A stretch of DNA of 64,000 nt from Xanthobacter oligotrophicus (lineage in GTDB: Bacteria > Pseudomonadota > Alphaproteobacteria > Rhizobiales > Xanthobacteraceae), in the NCBI RefSeq assembly GCF_008364685.1, contig NZ_VTTL01000012.1, forward strand, positions 1-64,000. The letters are read 5' to 3'. The position numbers were made by a program, and so were the translations under genes. Below are positions 1 to 8,552 of this stretch, piece by piece. Positions within the stretch are counted from its first letter, which is position 1; each line of letters starts with the position of its first letter. Below the pieces are notes generated by a model. The model was not told the origin of the DNA and did no database searches. It saw only the letters and a program-made list of their open reading frames with translations.

Positions 1-145
1 TGAAAGCATCTAAGCGGGAAACCCACCTCAAAACGAGTAATCCCTTGAGAGCCGTGGAAGACCACCACGTTGATAGGTCGGGTGTGTAAGCGTGGCGACA
101 CGTTCAGCTTACCGGTACTAATAGCTCGATTGGCTTGATCGTTCT
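1..145 (+). rRNA. rrl: 23S ribosomal RNA, 3' end (partial)
   Basis: The window opens inside a 23S rRNA gene. The conserved 3'-terminal segment is recognisable: the GAAAGCATCTAAGCGGGAA stretch, the GAGAGCCGTGGAAGACCACCACG block and the terminal CGGTACTAATAGCTCGAT motif. The 5' part lies outside the window. The exact 3' end is estimated from the conserved terminal helix and could move by a few bases. A 5S gene follows about 80 bases later on the same strand, the normal 16S-23S-5S order. Confidence 0.95.
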
Positions 146-227
146 CATCCTCAATGTTCACCACTGAACAGAGACGACAGTCATCTTTGACAAAAACCAG
201 CTTCGTTTGCCCGATATGTGCTTTGCC

Positions 228-345
228 GGCCTGGTGGCTATGGCGAGGAGCCTGAACCCGATCCCATCCCGAACTCGGCCGTTAAACTCCTCAGCGCCAA
301 TGGTACTTCGTCTCAAGACGCGGGAGAGTAGGTCGCTGCCAGGCC
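228..345 (+). rRNA. rrf: 5S ribosomal RNA
   Basis: The 118-base segment has the 5S layout. Its ends pair as helix I (GGCCTGG at 228-234 with CCAGGCC at 339-345), and the internal block with CCCGATCCCATCCCGAACTC is the conserved loop B/C region. A further perfect 13-bp inverted repeat lies just outside the mature ends (213-225 with 348-360), which would extend helix I in the precursor and serve as the processing stem. Mature ends are placed from the pairing and may differ by one or two bases. Confidence 0.93.
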
Positions 346-383
346 TGCAAAGCACATATCGCGCAATGCCCATATCCACTTCC

Positions 384-419
384 CAAAACCCCCGTCGCTT
401 CCATGCGGCGGGGGTTTTG
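384..419 (+). terminator. rRNA operon terminator
   Basis: Behind the 5S gene is a GC-rich hairpin (ACCCCCG pairing with CGGGGGT around a short loop) flanked by AAAA on the left and TTTTG on the right. This is a rho-independent terminator form that works in both directions. It probably ends the rRNA transcript and also the leftward glucan operon, whose last stop codon is at 494. Confidence 0.8.
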
Positions 420-493
420 TGCGTCCAAAGCCCGAAAGCCGAACGCCCCAAGCCGCTCGTCGGGCGCGTGGTCGCGCCGTCCATCGGCCGCCC

Positions 494-2701
494 TCACGCC
501 TCCACCCACAATGCGATATCGCCGTGGCGGTCAAGCACCGAAAGCGCGGGGGATCCGCCGGCCCGCTGGATGCGCACGTCCAGCATCTCGCCGCCCAGGG
601 TCAGGCGCCGAAGCACCAGTTCGTCCAGGAATTTGGGAAGCTCGGGCCTGGCGAAGGTGACGCGGCGGGCGTCGATGTCGAAGCCCAGCCCCAATGTCGC
701 CTGAAGCAGCGCCAGCGGGGCGGCCGCCGCCCAGGCCTGGGGTGCGCAGGCGACGGGATAGGACACCGGCCCCTGGCTGCGCTGGCGGGCGAAGCCGCAG
801 AACAGTTCGGGCAGGCGCCGCAGGTCGAACGAGATGGCTGCCCGCAGCAGGCCCTCGAAGATGCGCGCGGCCTCCCGGCGGAAGCCGGAACGGGCAAGAC
901 CCATGGCGATGACCGCATTGTCGTGGGGCCACACCGAACCGTTGTGATAGCTCATGGGGTTGTAGCGCGCTTCGCCCGCGGCGATGGTGCGCACGCCCCA
1001 GCCGGAAAAGGATGCGCCGTCCATGAGCTGGGCCGCTACCGCCGCCGCCCGCCCGGGCAAAGCGATGCCGGCGAACAGCGCGTGACCGGCATTGGAGCTC
1101 TTGACCCGGCATGGTCGCTTTTCGCCATCCAGGGCGAGCACGTAAGTGCCTAAACGCGCATCGAAAAAGGCGGCATCGAAGGCATCGCGCAGCCGCTCGG
1201 CATTACGCTCGAACACCGCCGCGTCAGGCGCGTACCCAAGGCGGCGCGCGATGGACGCCGCCGCGCGCCAGGCGCCGAACACATAGGCCTGCACCTCCAC
1301 CAGCGCGATGGGGCCGCGGGCCAGCCGGCCGTCGGCGTGGAAGACCGAATCGTGGCTGTCCTTCCAGCCCTGGTTCACGAGGCCGTCGCCGCTCCTGCGG
1401 CCATATTCCACGAAGCCGTCGCCGTCGCGGTCGCCGTAATCGGTGATCCAGCCCAGCGCCGCCGCCACCGCGGGCCACAACAGGCGCGCGGTGTCGAGAT
1501 CGCCGGTGCGCTCCACGTAGGCGCCGACGAGCATCACGAACAAAGGCGTGGAATCCACGCTGCCGTAATAGCGTCGGAACGGCACCTCGCCGAGTTCCGC
1601 CATCTCGCCGAAGCGCACCTCGTGGAGGATCTTGCCCGGCTCGGCGTCGGCGGCAGGGTCCAGCGCCTCGGCCTGGTTGGCGGCAAGGTGGAGCAGCACG
1701 CCACGGGCGATGGCCGGGTCCATCCACAAGGTCTCGAACGCGGTGATCAGCGCGTCGCGCCCGAACACGGTGCTGAACCACGGCACCCCCGCATAGGGAT
1801 AGGCGCCCTCCGGCGTGTCGGTGATGAGGATGGCCAGGTCGCTCACCGCGCGCTTCATGGCGTCGTTGAAATGCTGGTTGGAGGAGGTCACTTCCGCCGC
1901 TCGCGCCACCCGCGCCCGCAGCGTCGCGCGGGATGCGTGCAGCGCCCGGCGGAAGGTGAGCTTGGCGCCACCATGGGGCTCGGCCCCGTCGCAGCGGATC
2001 TCCATGTAGATCACCTGCGTGGCGCCGGGGGCAAGGTCGAGCCGGTAGCGGGCCTGCGACCCCTCCAGCTCCGAGGGGACCGGCTGGAAATGCAGGCCGG
2101 TGCGCCGCACCTTGCCGTCGAGGCCGGTATAGGAGAGGCGCACGCCGTCGTGGGCGAGCAGCGGGGCGTGGCGCACGCCGCGCCGGCTGCGCCTGGCACC
2201 GCGCACCTCGAACAGGTCGGCGAAATCGGCGTCGAAGGAAAAGGCGATCTCCACCCGCCGCGGCACCACGTCGAAATTGTGCAGGGACACGCATTCGTGG
2301 CAGGCCGAGCGATAAAGGAAGCGGGAGCGGCGGATGTGGATGAGGTCGTGCAGCAGCGCCTCGCCGCCGTCCCGGCCGGGAAGGTCGGGATTGGTGAGGT
2401 CGCAGGTGAGGGTGGCATTGTCCTCCCGCACCGTGGAGCTGAGCAGCAGCGGCCGCACCCCCTCGATAGTGAGGAAGAAGTGCGAGAGGTGGCGGGTGTC
2501 GCGATGGAACAGGCCGTGGTTGCTGGCCAGCCCCGGCACGGCGTCGCCATGGGCGTCGAACACGGCGAAGGTGTCGTCGTGCTTCAGGGTGCGCGGCGTG
2601 GTCTCGATCTGCGAGGCGCTGGCGGCGATGACATAGTCCGGCTCGCGACCTTCCGGCTCGGCCACCGCCACGGCTTCAACGGATGGCGTCATGGACAGCA
2701 T
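494..2701 (-). CDS. amylo-alpha-1,6-glucosidase / glycogen debranching-like protein (GH133 type)
   Basis: A 735-residue protein with the two-part layout of bacterial GDE-type debranching enzymes. An N-terminal beta-rich domain (about residues 15-230) is followed by an (alpha/alpha)6 barrel. Barrel signatures include FGRDALITAFETLW near residue 311, GWKDSHDSVFHADG near 444 and NPMSYHNGSVWPHDN near 582. It probably hydrolyses alpha-1,6 branch points of a glycogen-like glucan in the cytoplasm. The ATG at 2701 lies inside the end of the upstream glycosyltransferase gene (26-base overlap), so the two are probably translationally coupled; ATG at 2692 is an alternative. The pairing suggests one glucan pathway, but the actual substrate is inferred. 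Confidence 0.85.
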   Translation of the reverse strand: MLSMTPSVEAVAVAEPEGREPDYVIAASASQIETTPRTLKHDDTFAVFDAHGDAVPGLASNHGLFHRDTRHLSHFFLTIEGVRPLLLSSTVREDNATLTCDLTNPDLPGRDGGEALLHDLIHIRRSRFLYRSACHECVSLHNFDVVPRRVEIAFSFDADFADLFEVRGARRSRRGVRHAPLLAHDGVRLSYTGLDGKVRRTGLHFQPVPSELEGSQARYRLDLAPGATQVIYMEIRCDGAEPHGGAKLTFRRALHASRATLRARVARAAEVTSSNQHFNDAMKRAVSDLAILITDTPEGAYPYAGVPWFSTVFGRDALITAFETLWMDPAIARGVLLHLAANQAEALDPAADAEPGKILHEVRFGEMAELGEVPFRRYYGSVDSTPLFVMLVGAYVERTGDLDTARLLWPAVAAALGWITDYGDRDGDGFVEYGRRSGDGLVNQGWKDSHDSVFHADGRLARGPIALVEVQAYVFGAWRAAASIARRLGYAPDAAVFERNAERLRDAFDAAFFDARLGTYVLALDGEKRPCRVKSSNAGHALFAGIALPGRAAAVAAQLMDGASFSGWGVRTIAAGEARYNPMSYHNGSVWPHDNAVIAMGLARSGFRREAARIFEGLLRAAISFDLRRLPELFCGFARQRSQGPVSYPVACAPQAWAAAAPLALLQATLGLGFDIDARRVTFARPELPKFLDELVLRRLTLGGEMLDVRIQRAGGSPALSVLDRHGDIALWVEA

Positions 2702-3788
2702 CGTTTCCGACAAGGCGGAGCTCAGGTTTGGGCGCGCGCCGGATCGCAGGGGTGGTCTCCTGTGCGGCAGCGAGCCGCTGGTAGACGGCCACATAATCCT
2801 TCGCCATGCGCTCCGCCGAGAAACGCCGCTCGAACGTGCGGCGGATGGCCGAGCGGTCGAGGCGGGAGAGTTCGCCCACCCGCGCCACCGCTTCCTCTAC
2901 GCTGTTGACCAGATGGCCGGTGACGCCCTCGTCCAGCACCTCGGGCACCGAGCCGCGGGAAAAGGCGATGACCGGCGTGCCGCAGCTCATGGCCTCGATC
3001 ATCACCAGCCCGAACGGTTCGGGCCAGTCGATGGGGAAGAGCAGGGCGGCCGCCTTGCCGAGGAAGTCCGCCTTCTGCCGCTCGTCGATCTCGCCGATGA
3101 ACTCCACATTGGGATTGGCCTCCACCATGGGGCGGATCATGTCCTCCCAGTAGGTCTGGTCGGCGCGGTCCACCTTGGCGGCGATCTTCAGCGGCATGCC
3201 GGCGCGCACCGCGATCGCGATGGCGCGGTCCGGCCGCTTCTCCGGCGAGATGCGGCCGAGGAAGGCGAGATAGTCCCCGCCCTTCGGGTTGAAGGGCAGA
3301 AGGTCCTTCGGCAGTCCGTGATGGATGGTGGCGGCCCAGTTCACCGGCGGCATGGGCGTGCGCTGGTGATCGGAGATGGAGATCAGCGGATAGTCGGCGA
3401 AATTGGCATAGAGCCGGTGCGCGGCAGGCAGGTCGAGCCGGCCGTGCAGGGTGGTGAGGCACTGGGCGCGGTAATCGCGCAGCACCGGATAGTGCAACAG
3501 GTCCACATGCACGTGGATCACGTCGAAATCGTCGGCGCGCTTGCGCACCTCCTCCAGCATGAGCAGGTGGTAGAGCAGCGGGTCCACCGGACCGGGGGTG
3601 AGGCGCAGACCGGTGTCGCACATGGCTTCCAGCGTGGCGGAGGTGAGCGAATCGCCGCTGGCGAACAGGGTCACCTCGTGGCCCGCGCGCACCAGCTCCT
3701 CGGTGAGATAGGACACGATGCGCTCGGTGCCGCCATAGCGGCGGGGTGGAACGCTTTCGATCAGCGGGGCGACCTGGGCGATGCGCAT
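2676..3788 (-). CDS. glycosyltransferase family 4-like protein
   Basis: A 370-residue GT-B fold glycosyltransferase. The N-terminal acceptor domain has the YGGTERIVSYL loop (residues 18-28). The C-terminal nucleotide-sugar domain begins around FLGRISPEKRPDRAI (176-190) and carries the EX7E-type motif in PEPFGLVMIEAMSCGTPV (257-273). The ATG at 3788 is preceded by AGGAGA at good spacing. It is the first gene of a two-gene leftward operon and overlaps the debranching-enzyme gene. The donor and acceptor cannot be read from sequence; an alpha-glucan or trehalose-type product is plausible from the partner. Confidence 0.85.
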   Translation of the reverse strand: MRIAQVAPLIESVPPRRYGGTERIVSYLTEELVRAGHEVTLFASGDSLTSATLEAMCDTGLRLTPGPVDPLLYHLLMLEEVRKRADDFDVIHVHVDLLHYPVLRDYRAQCLTTLHGRLDLPAAHRLYANFADYPLISISDHQRTPMPPVNWAATIHHGLPKDLLPFNPKGGDYLAFLGRISPEKRPDRAIAIAVRAGMPLKIAAKVDRADQTYWEDMIRPMVEANPNVEFIGEIDERQKADFLGKAAALLFPIDWPEPFGLVMIEAMSCGTPVIAFSRGSVPEVLDEGVTGHLVNSVEEAVARVGELSRLDRSAIRRTFERRFSAERMAKDYVAVYQRLAAAQETTPAIRRAPKPELRLVGNDAVHDAIR

Positions 3789-4398
3789 GGATGTCTCCTG
3801 CGGCCATGGGGGTACCCCCGCCAAGGCCAGGCGTTGAAACGAAAATTTCGGGTTCTGTGGAAAGAACGTGCGAGCGGCCCGCAAGGTTTCCCGCGGTGCG
3901 GAAAAAGTGTGGAAGGATCGCCTTCGGACCGGCCGCGCGGGCGTATCCGGATCCGGCTCAACCCCGCCGCGTATGACGCCGCCAGCGTTCATCACGACCG
4001 GGCGATTCAGGGCCGGGAGGGCGGCAGAAGCGCTTCCGTCGGAGCGGGTCGCGCTCTAGGATGGTTAGCGAGCGTACGCTCGTCGGTTTCGCCGGCAGTG
4101 TCCCGCGCCCCACCTGAACCGCTGAACCGGATGTCCCGCACCGATGCCTTCCCTGCCTTGCGCATCCGTGCGCGGACCGTTGGCGCCAAGCCGGGCATCG
4201 CCTTAAAGCGTTTTCGAGCGAAGTGGATACCGGTTCGCGTGAAGAAAACGCGTCAACGCAAGAATCTGGAGCGATTGCCGTGAGCCAAGGCGAGCGGAAA
4301 TTGCTCCAGAAGCTTCGAACTAAATCGATACAAATCGCGCTGTCGGCTGCCCCGGCCGCGCCGTGCCGCAATTCGCACAGGTCTTGAGGAGGCTCCCC
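3789..4398. other. 610-base intergenic region with a dispersed repeat
   Basis: No convincing gene is visible between the divergent glycosyltransferase and aldehyde dehydrogenase. Reading frames crossing it lack a ribosome binding site and family resemblance. It should contain both promoters. Bases 4204-4313 hold the first copy of the dispersed repeat described separately. The remaining sequence shows nothing recognisable. Confidence 0.6.
4204..4313 (+). repeat. dispersed palindromic element, copy 1
   Basis: An element of about 110 bases, beginning AAAGCGTTTTCGAGCG and ending near GCGAGCGGAAATTGCTCC. Its core GAAGTGGATACCGGTTCGCG is shared exactly with the copy at 47797-47905 and, more diverged and inverted, with 37183-37266. 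The ends are imperfect inverted repeats built on AGAGCG / CGCTCT. It has no coding capacity of its own and resembles a MITE or REP-type element. Boundaries are approximate. Confidence 0.7.
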
Positions 4399-5847
4399 AT
4401 GAGTTCCGACGTCACCTATCCCGACGTTCAGCTGCACATCGACGGCGTCTGGCGCGACGCCGATGGCGGCAAGCGCATTCCCGTCATCAATCCGGCCACC
4501 GAGGAAGAGATCGGCACGGTTGCCCATTGCTCCATCGCCGACCTCGACGAAGCGCTCGCCGCCACCGAGCGTGGCTTTGCCACCTGGAGCCGCACCTCCG
4601 CCTTCGAGCGCTCCAAGCTCATGCGCAAGGCGGCCGACATCCTGCGCGAGCGTGCCAATTCCATCGCCCGCCTGATGACTCTTGAGCAGGGCAAGCCCCT
4701 GCCCGAGGCGCGCATGGAGACGCTGGCTGCCGCCGATGTCATCGACTGGTTCGCGGAAGAAGCGCGCCGCGCCTACGGCCGCGTTATCCCCGCCCGCGCG
4801 CCCGGCGTGTATCAGCTGGTCATCAAGGAGCCGGTGGGTCCGGTGGCGGCGTTCACGCCGTGGAACTTCCCCATCAACCAGGTGGTGCGCAAGCTGTGCG
4901 GCGCGCTGGCGGCGGGCTGCTCCATCATCGTGAAGGCGCCGGAAGAGACCCCGGCCTCCCCCGCCGAGCTGATCCGCGCCTTCGTGGATGCGGGCGTGCC
5001 CAAGGGCGTCATCGCCCTCGTCTATGGCGTGCCGGCGGAAGTGAGCGAATATCTCATCCCGCACCCGACCATCCGCAAGATCACCTTCACCGGCTCCACC
5101 CCCGTGGGCAAGAAGCTGGCGGCGCTGGCCGGCGCGCACATGAAGCGCGTGACCATGGAACTGGGCGGCCACTCCCCGGTCATCGTGTTCGACGATGCGG
5201 ACGTGCAGGCGGCAGCCAAGCAGATCGCCACCGCCAAGTTCCGCAATGCCGGCCAGGTGTGCGTGTCGCCCACGCGCTTCCTGGTGCAGGAGAAGGTCTA
5301 TGAGCAGTTCGTGGACACCTTCGTCACCGTCGCCAAGGCGGTGAAGGTGGGCAACGGGCTGGACGAGGGCACCACTATGGGCCCGCTCGCCAACGACCGT
5401 CGCATCCCGGCCATGGAGGCGCTCATCGCCGACGCCCGGCAGAAGGGCGCGGACGTGAAGACCGGCGGCTCGCGCATCGGCAACAAGGGCTATTTCTTCG
5501 AGCCCACGGTGGTCACCGGCGTGACCCGCGAGATGCGGATGATGAACGAGGAGCCGTTCGGCCCGCTCGCCATGCTGCTGCCCTTCTCCGACTTCGACGA
5601 GGCCATCACCGAGGCCAACCGGCTGCCCTACGGCCTTGCCTCCTATGCCTACACCAGCTCGGCCAAGACCGCGCAGGCGGTGGCGCATCAGGTGCAGGCG
5701 GGCATGATGACCATCAACCACCTGGGCCTCGCCCTGCCGGAAGTGCCGTTCGGCGGCGTGCGTGATTCCGGCTACGGCTCGGAAGGCGGCTCGGAGGCCA
5801 TCGAGGCCTATCTCAACCCGAAGTTCGTCTCCCAGGCCGGGGTCTGA
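4399..5847 (+). CDS. gabD: NAD(P)-dependent aldehyde dehydrogenase, succinate-semialdehyde dehydrogenase type
   Basis: A 482-residue aldehyde dehydrogenase. The fold signatures are clear: [10 protein letters not shown] near residue 151, FTGSTPVG near 231, catalytic Glu in [10 protein letters not shown] near 254 and catalytic Cys in GQVCVSPTR near 288. The best subfamily match is the succinate-semialdehyde / glutarate-semialdehyde dehydrogenases that finish GABA breakdown by feeding succinate to the TCA cycle; an alpha-ketoglutarate-semialdehyde role is possible. The ATG at 4399 has a GAGGAGG site just upstream. Monocistronic in appearance. It would complete the putrescine-to-succinate route suggested by genes at 14-23 kb. 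Confidence 0.8.
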   Translation: MSSDVTYPDVQLHIDGVWRDADGGKRIPVINPATEEEIGTVAHCSIADLDEALAATERGFATWSRTSAFERSKLMRKAADILRERANSIARLMTLEQGKPLPEARMETLAAADVIDWFAEEARRAYGRVIPARAPGVYQLVIKEPVGPVAAFTPWNFPINQVVRKLCGALAAGCSIIVKAPEETPASPAELIRAFVDAGVPKGVIALVYGVPAEVSEYLIPHPTIRKITFTGSTPVGKKLAALAGAHMKRVTMELGGHSPVIVFDDADVQAAAKQIATAKFRNAGQVCVSPTRFLVQEKVYEQFVDTFVTVAKAVKVGNGLDEGTTMGPLANDRRIPAMEALIADARQKGADVKTGGSRIGNKGYFFEPTVVTGVTREMRMMNEEPFGPLAMLLPFSDFDEAITEANRLPYGLASYAYTSSAKTAQAVAHQVQAGMMTINHLGLALPEVPFGGVRDSGYGSEGGSEAIEAYLNPKFVSQAGV

Positions 5848-5943
5848 ACGGATGGTGCCGGCGTCTGCGCCGTCATCCCCGATGGCGGGGCTTGCGGTTT
5901 CCACCGCCGTCAGTCTCTGGCGGCAGACCCCGGTCCCCACCCC

Positions 5944-6051
5944 CGTCATCCCCCGGCTTGACCGGGGGATCCACGGTGCGGCCGGGCCGGCGCCATGGCC
6001 CTTGCACCGCGCATGCGGCTTGGTGGATGCCCCGGTCAAGCCGGGGCATGA
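5944..6051. repeat. inverted pair of CGTCAT..CCGG palindromic repeats
   Basis: Two 31-base palindromic units in opposite orientation, at 5944-5974 and 6021-6051. Each carries the core CCGGCTTGACCGGGG or its reverse complement, flanked by CGTCAT and ATCCAC-like ends. This is a REP-like intergenic repeat common in alphaproteobacteria. A related degenerate unit lies near 18693-18722. Placed between convergent genes, it could act as a transcript-end stabiliser. Confidence 0.6.
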
Positions 6052-6109
6052 CGCTGTGAAGAGGTGGGGGCGGGGCGTGTTTACGGCGTGAAGCCGTTCG
6101 GCGGGTGCT

Positions 6110-6625
6110 CTACCGCTCGGTGAGGAAGGTCATCAGCACCTTGTCGTCCTCGCCCACGAGGCAGAGGAAGCGGTGGGCCTTGTCGGAGCGGTCGCGCTGG
6201 ATATAGGCCTCGCCCATCAGCACCCCGGTCACGCGCGTGCTGCCCACTGATACGTCGGCCTTGGCGATGGTGAGCCCGTCCATGTCGATGGAAATGTCCG
6301 AGATCGAGGGCGAGCGCGCCTTCAGCCGCTCCAGCGCGTGGGCCTTGCAGGCCACCGCCCGCTCCGCATCCTCCGGCGCCTCGGCTTCCGCCTCCTTCAC
6401 CGCCTGTTCGCTCGCCGCGGCCGGGGCCGCCGGCACGGCGGGAACCGGGACGGGCGGGGGAAGCGGCGCCGCCTGCCCCGGACCGGCCGGGCGCGACGGC
6501 ACCGGATCAGCCACCTGCTGCGCGGCGGCGGGGGTGGTCAGGGCAAGGTCGATGGCAAAGCTTGCGCCAAGCGCAAGCGCCAGCGCGGCCGTGAGGACAA
6601 GAGGGGCGCGTGAACCGCTTCGCAT
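6110..6625 (-). CDS. secreted proline/alanine-rich hypothetical protein
   Basis: A 171-residue protein with an N-terminal signal peptide (hydrophobic stretch VLTAALALALGASFAIDLAL, cleavage probably after AAA around residue 35). A proline/alanine-rich linker (about 40-75) and a folded C-terminal half (about 85-171) with one Cys pair follow. I do not recognise the family. ATG 6625 is chosen because GGAGA lies at proper distance; an in-frame start at 6658 would add 11 residues before the signal. Periplasmic or surface location is inferred. Confidence 0.7.
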   Translation of the reverse strand: MRSGSRAPLVLTAALALALGASFAIDLALTTPAAAQQVADPVPSRPAGPGQAAPLPPPVPVPAVPAAPAAASEQAVKEAEAEAPEDAERAVACKAHALERLKARSPSISDISIDMDGLTIAKADVSVGSTRVTGVLMGEAYIQRDRSDKAHRFLCLVGEDDKVLMTFLTER

Positions 6626-6715
6626 CAGGTGTCTCCGGAACAGGTGTTGCGGAGACAACGCCAGCGCGGCCGTTTGGTGCCAACCTGAGCTTCAGCTTCT
6701 TGAGGTTTTAGCCCC

Positions 6716-7531
6716 TCAGCGCACGTGGCGGCCGGTGAGGGCGAAGCAGAAGGCGTCGAGCAGCTCGGCTTCCTGCTCCTTCAGCACCCCGTCGGCGCTG
6801 ATGACGCGCATGCCCGCGCGCAAAAGGGTGGCGATGGCCTCGGTGCCGCTCTCGAACAGGGTGTCGAGGGCGAAATCCACCGCCTCCGCCGTGGGGCGCA
6901 GGCGGGCCACGTAGGCCGCGAGCCGCTCACGCTCGGCGCCGGTGAGGTCGAGGTCTTCCGCCGCGCAGGCGCGCTCGCAGAAGAACACGATCTCCTCCAC
7001 CTCGGCCGCGCCCACCTCGCGGTCGGCACGGGCCAGCGCCGCCAGCAGCGTCACCCCCGCCTTGCGGATGATGGCGCGGATGCGATCCCAGCGCACGTCA
7101 GCGTCTTCCTCGGCCGGCGCCAGGATGGCGTCCTTGGGCCAGAGGAAGCCGAAGGTCTCGTAGAAGAAGCGCACCAGCGGCTCGCGCCTCACCCCGTCGA
7201 GGTCGGTGACGGCGGTGATGCGATCCACCCGGAAGGCGCGCGCCGCCTGCCGCTCGTGGCACTTGGCGATGAGGATGGGCACGCCCTCCACATTGCGCTG
7301 CACCGCCCAGACCGAGATGCGGCGATGGCTGGCATTGCCCGCATGGTCCACATAATCGATAGCGAAGGCCTGCCCGTCCGCCGGGTCGTGGTCCTCCGGC
7401 GCCTCGGCGGCCAGCGCGTCGTGCGGGTCGTCGTGGGGCACGGCGAGCCGGTCCGCGTGCGCATAGAAGGGCGCGCCCAGAAGCTCCACGCGATCGAGGA
7501 GGAAGGACTTGAGCGAGGTGATGGCGTTCAT
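6716..7531 (-). CDS. WYL-like domain plus TerB-like C-terminal domain protein
   Basis: A 271-residue cytoplasmic protein with two parts. Residues about 56-113 look like a WYL-type ligand-sensing beta domain (pattern FAIDYVDHAGNASHRRIS.., then RAFRVDRITAVTDLDG). Residues about 148-265 form an all-helical TerB-like domain with paired acidic motifs (ADREVGAAEVEEI at 169-181 and ADGVLKEQEAELL at 246-258). No helix-turn-helix precedes the WYL-like part, unlike canonical WYL transcription regulators. The gene stands alone. Function is unknown; a sensory or stress-response role is inferred from the domains only. Confidence 0.7.
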   Translation of the reverse strand: MNAITSLKSFLLDRVELLGAPFYAHADRLAVPHDDPHDALAAEAPEDHDPADGQAFAIDYVDHAGNASHRRISVWAVQRNVEGVPILIAKCHERQAARAFRVDRITAVTDLDGVRREPLVRFFYETFGFLWPKDAILAPAEEDADVRWDRIRAIIRKAGVTLLAALARADREVGAAEVEEIVFFCERACAAEDLDLTGAERERLAAYVARLRPTAEAVDFALDTLFESGTEAIATLLRAGMRVISADGVLKEQEAELLDAFCFALTGRHVR

Positions 7532-7713
7532 GGGCGGCTCGCGGATTCCGGCCGGACGTTCCGTGTCCGCATCCTTGATAGCCGGCAGACGAGCGCCGAT
7601 AAAGCGCCATTGCGCATTCCGCCGCGCGCTGGACCTACCCGCGTAGGGAAGGGGAGGCCGAAGCCTCCGCCTTTGGCCATCCCTCGCTCAGGCGCCGCGG
7701 GCTTGGCGCCCGC

Positions 7714-8538
7714 TCAGTCCCATTTGGGCGCCAACCCCTCGGGGCTGACGATGCGCCCGTCCGGCCGGGCGAGGGCGGAGATGGCGGCCATTTCGGCATC
7801 GGTGAGCGCGAAGTCGAAGATGGCGGCGTTCTCGGCGGCGCGGGCCTCGCTCACGGTCTTGGACAGGACGACGAAGCCCTCCTGCTGCACCACCCAGCGC
7901 AGCACCACCTGCGCCACCGTGCGCTTGTGGGCGGCGGCGATGTCCTTCAGCACCGGCTCGGCGAAGACCTTGCCGTCGGCCATGGCATAATAGGCGGTGA
8001 TGGAGAGCCCTGCGGCGCGGGCGGCGGCGATCACCTTCGACTGGTCGATATAGGGGTGCAGCTCGATCTGGTTGGTCACGAGCGGCCCCTCGGACAGGGC
8101 AATCGCCTCTGCCATCAGCGCGGTGTTGAAATTGGACACGCCCATGTGGCGCACCTTGCCGGCCGCCCGCACCGCATTGAGCGCGCCGATCTGCTCGGCC
8201 AGGGGCACGGCCGGGTTGGGCCAGTGCAGCAGCAGCAGGTCCACATAATCGGTCTTCAGCTTCGTCAGGCTCTCGTTCACGGAGGCGAGGAAGGCGTCGT
8301 GGGAATAGTTGGTCACCCACACCTTGGTGGTGAGGAAGATTTCGCCCCGCTTCACGCCGGAAGCGGCGATGCCTTCGCCCACCTCCGCCTCGTTGCCGTA
8401 GATCTGCGCGGTATCGATGTGGCGGAAGCCGAGCTTCAGCGCGGCCGGCACCATGCGCAGGGTGTCGGCCGCCGAGACGCGGAAGGTGCCGAAGCCGAGG
8501 GCGGGGATCTCAGCCCCATTGGCGGTGACTTTATGCAT
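7714..8538 (-). CDS. aldo/keto reductase (2,5-diketo-D-gluconate reductase-like)
   Basis: A 274-residue NADPH-dependent aldo/keto reductase with the catalytic tetrad visible: Asp42 and Tyr47 in HIDTAQIYGNE, Lys72 in TTKVW, His105 in LLLLHWP. The length is normal for the DkgA/DkgB group, which reduce small aldehydes, methylglyoxal and diketogluconate. The ATG at 8538 follows AAAGGAAAG. It begins 14 bases after the MFS transporter gene stops, so both are probably one transcript, and a divergent LysR gene lies upstream of that unit. The physiological substrate is not evident. Confidence 0.87.
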   Translation of the reverse strand: MHKVTANGAEIPALGFGTFRVSAADTLRMVPAALKLGFRHIDTAQIYGNEAEVGEGIAASGVKRGEIFLTTKVWVTNYSHDAFLASVNESLTKLKTDYVDLLLLHWPNPAVPLAEQIGALNAVRAAGKVRHMGVSNFNTALMAEAIALSEGPLVTNQIELHPYIDQSKVIAAARAAGLSITAYYAMADGKVFAEPVLKDIAAAHKRTVAQVVLRWVVQQEGFVVLSKTVSEARAAENAAIFDFALTDAEMAAISALARPDGRIVSPEGLAPKWD

Positions 8539-8552
8539 GGTCTTTCCTTTGT

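Noticed and set aside
1-500. tRNA gene after the 5S rRNA (often tRNA-fMet)
   Set aside because: No cloverleaf or T-loop consensus was found between the 5S gene and position 500.
207-704. A 165-codon frame across the 5S gene and terminator
   Set aside because: It overlaps rRNA and a terminator; not coding.
1337-2908. A 523-codon plus-strand frame opposite the debranching enzyme
   Set aside because: His/Gly/Val-rich shadow of the real minus-strand gene.
3958-6039. A 693-codon minus-strand frame opposite the aldehyde dehydrogenase
   Set aside because: Antisense shadow crossing a repeat and intergenic DNA; no start signal or family pattern.
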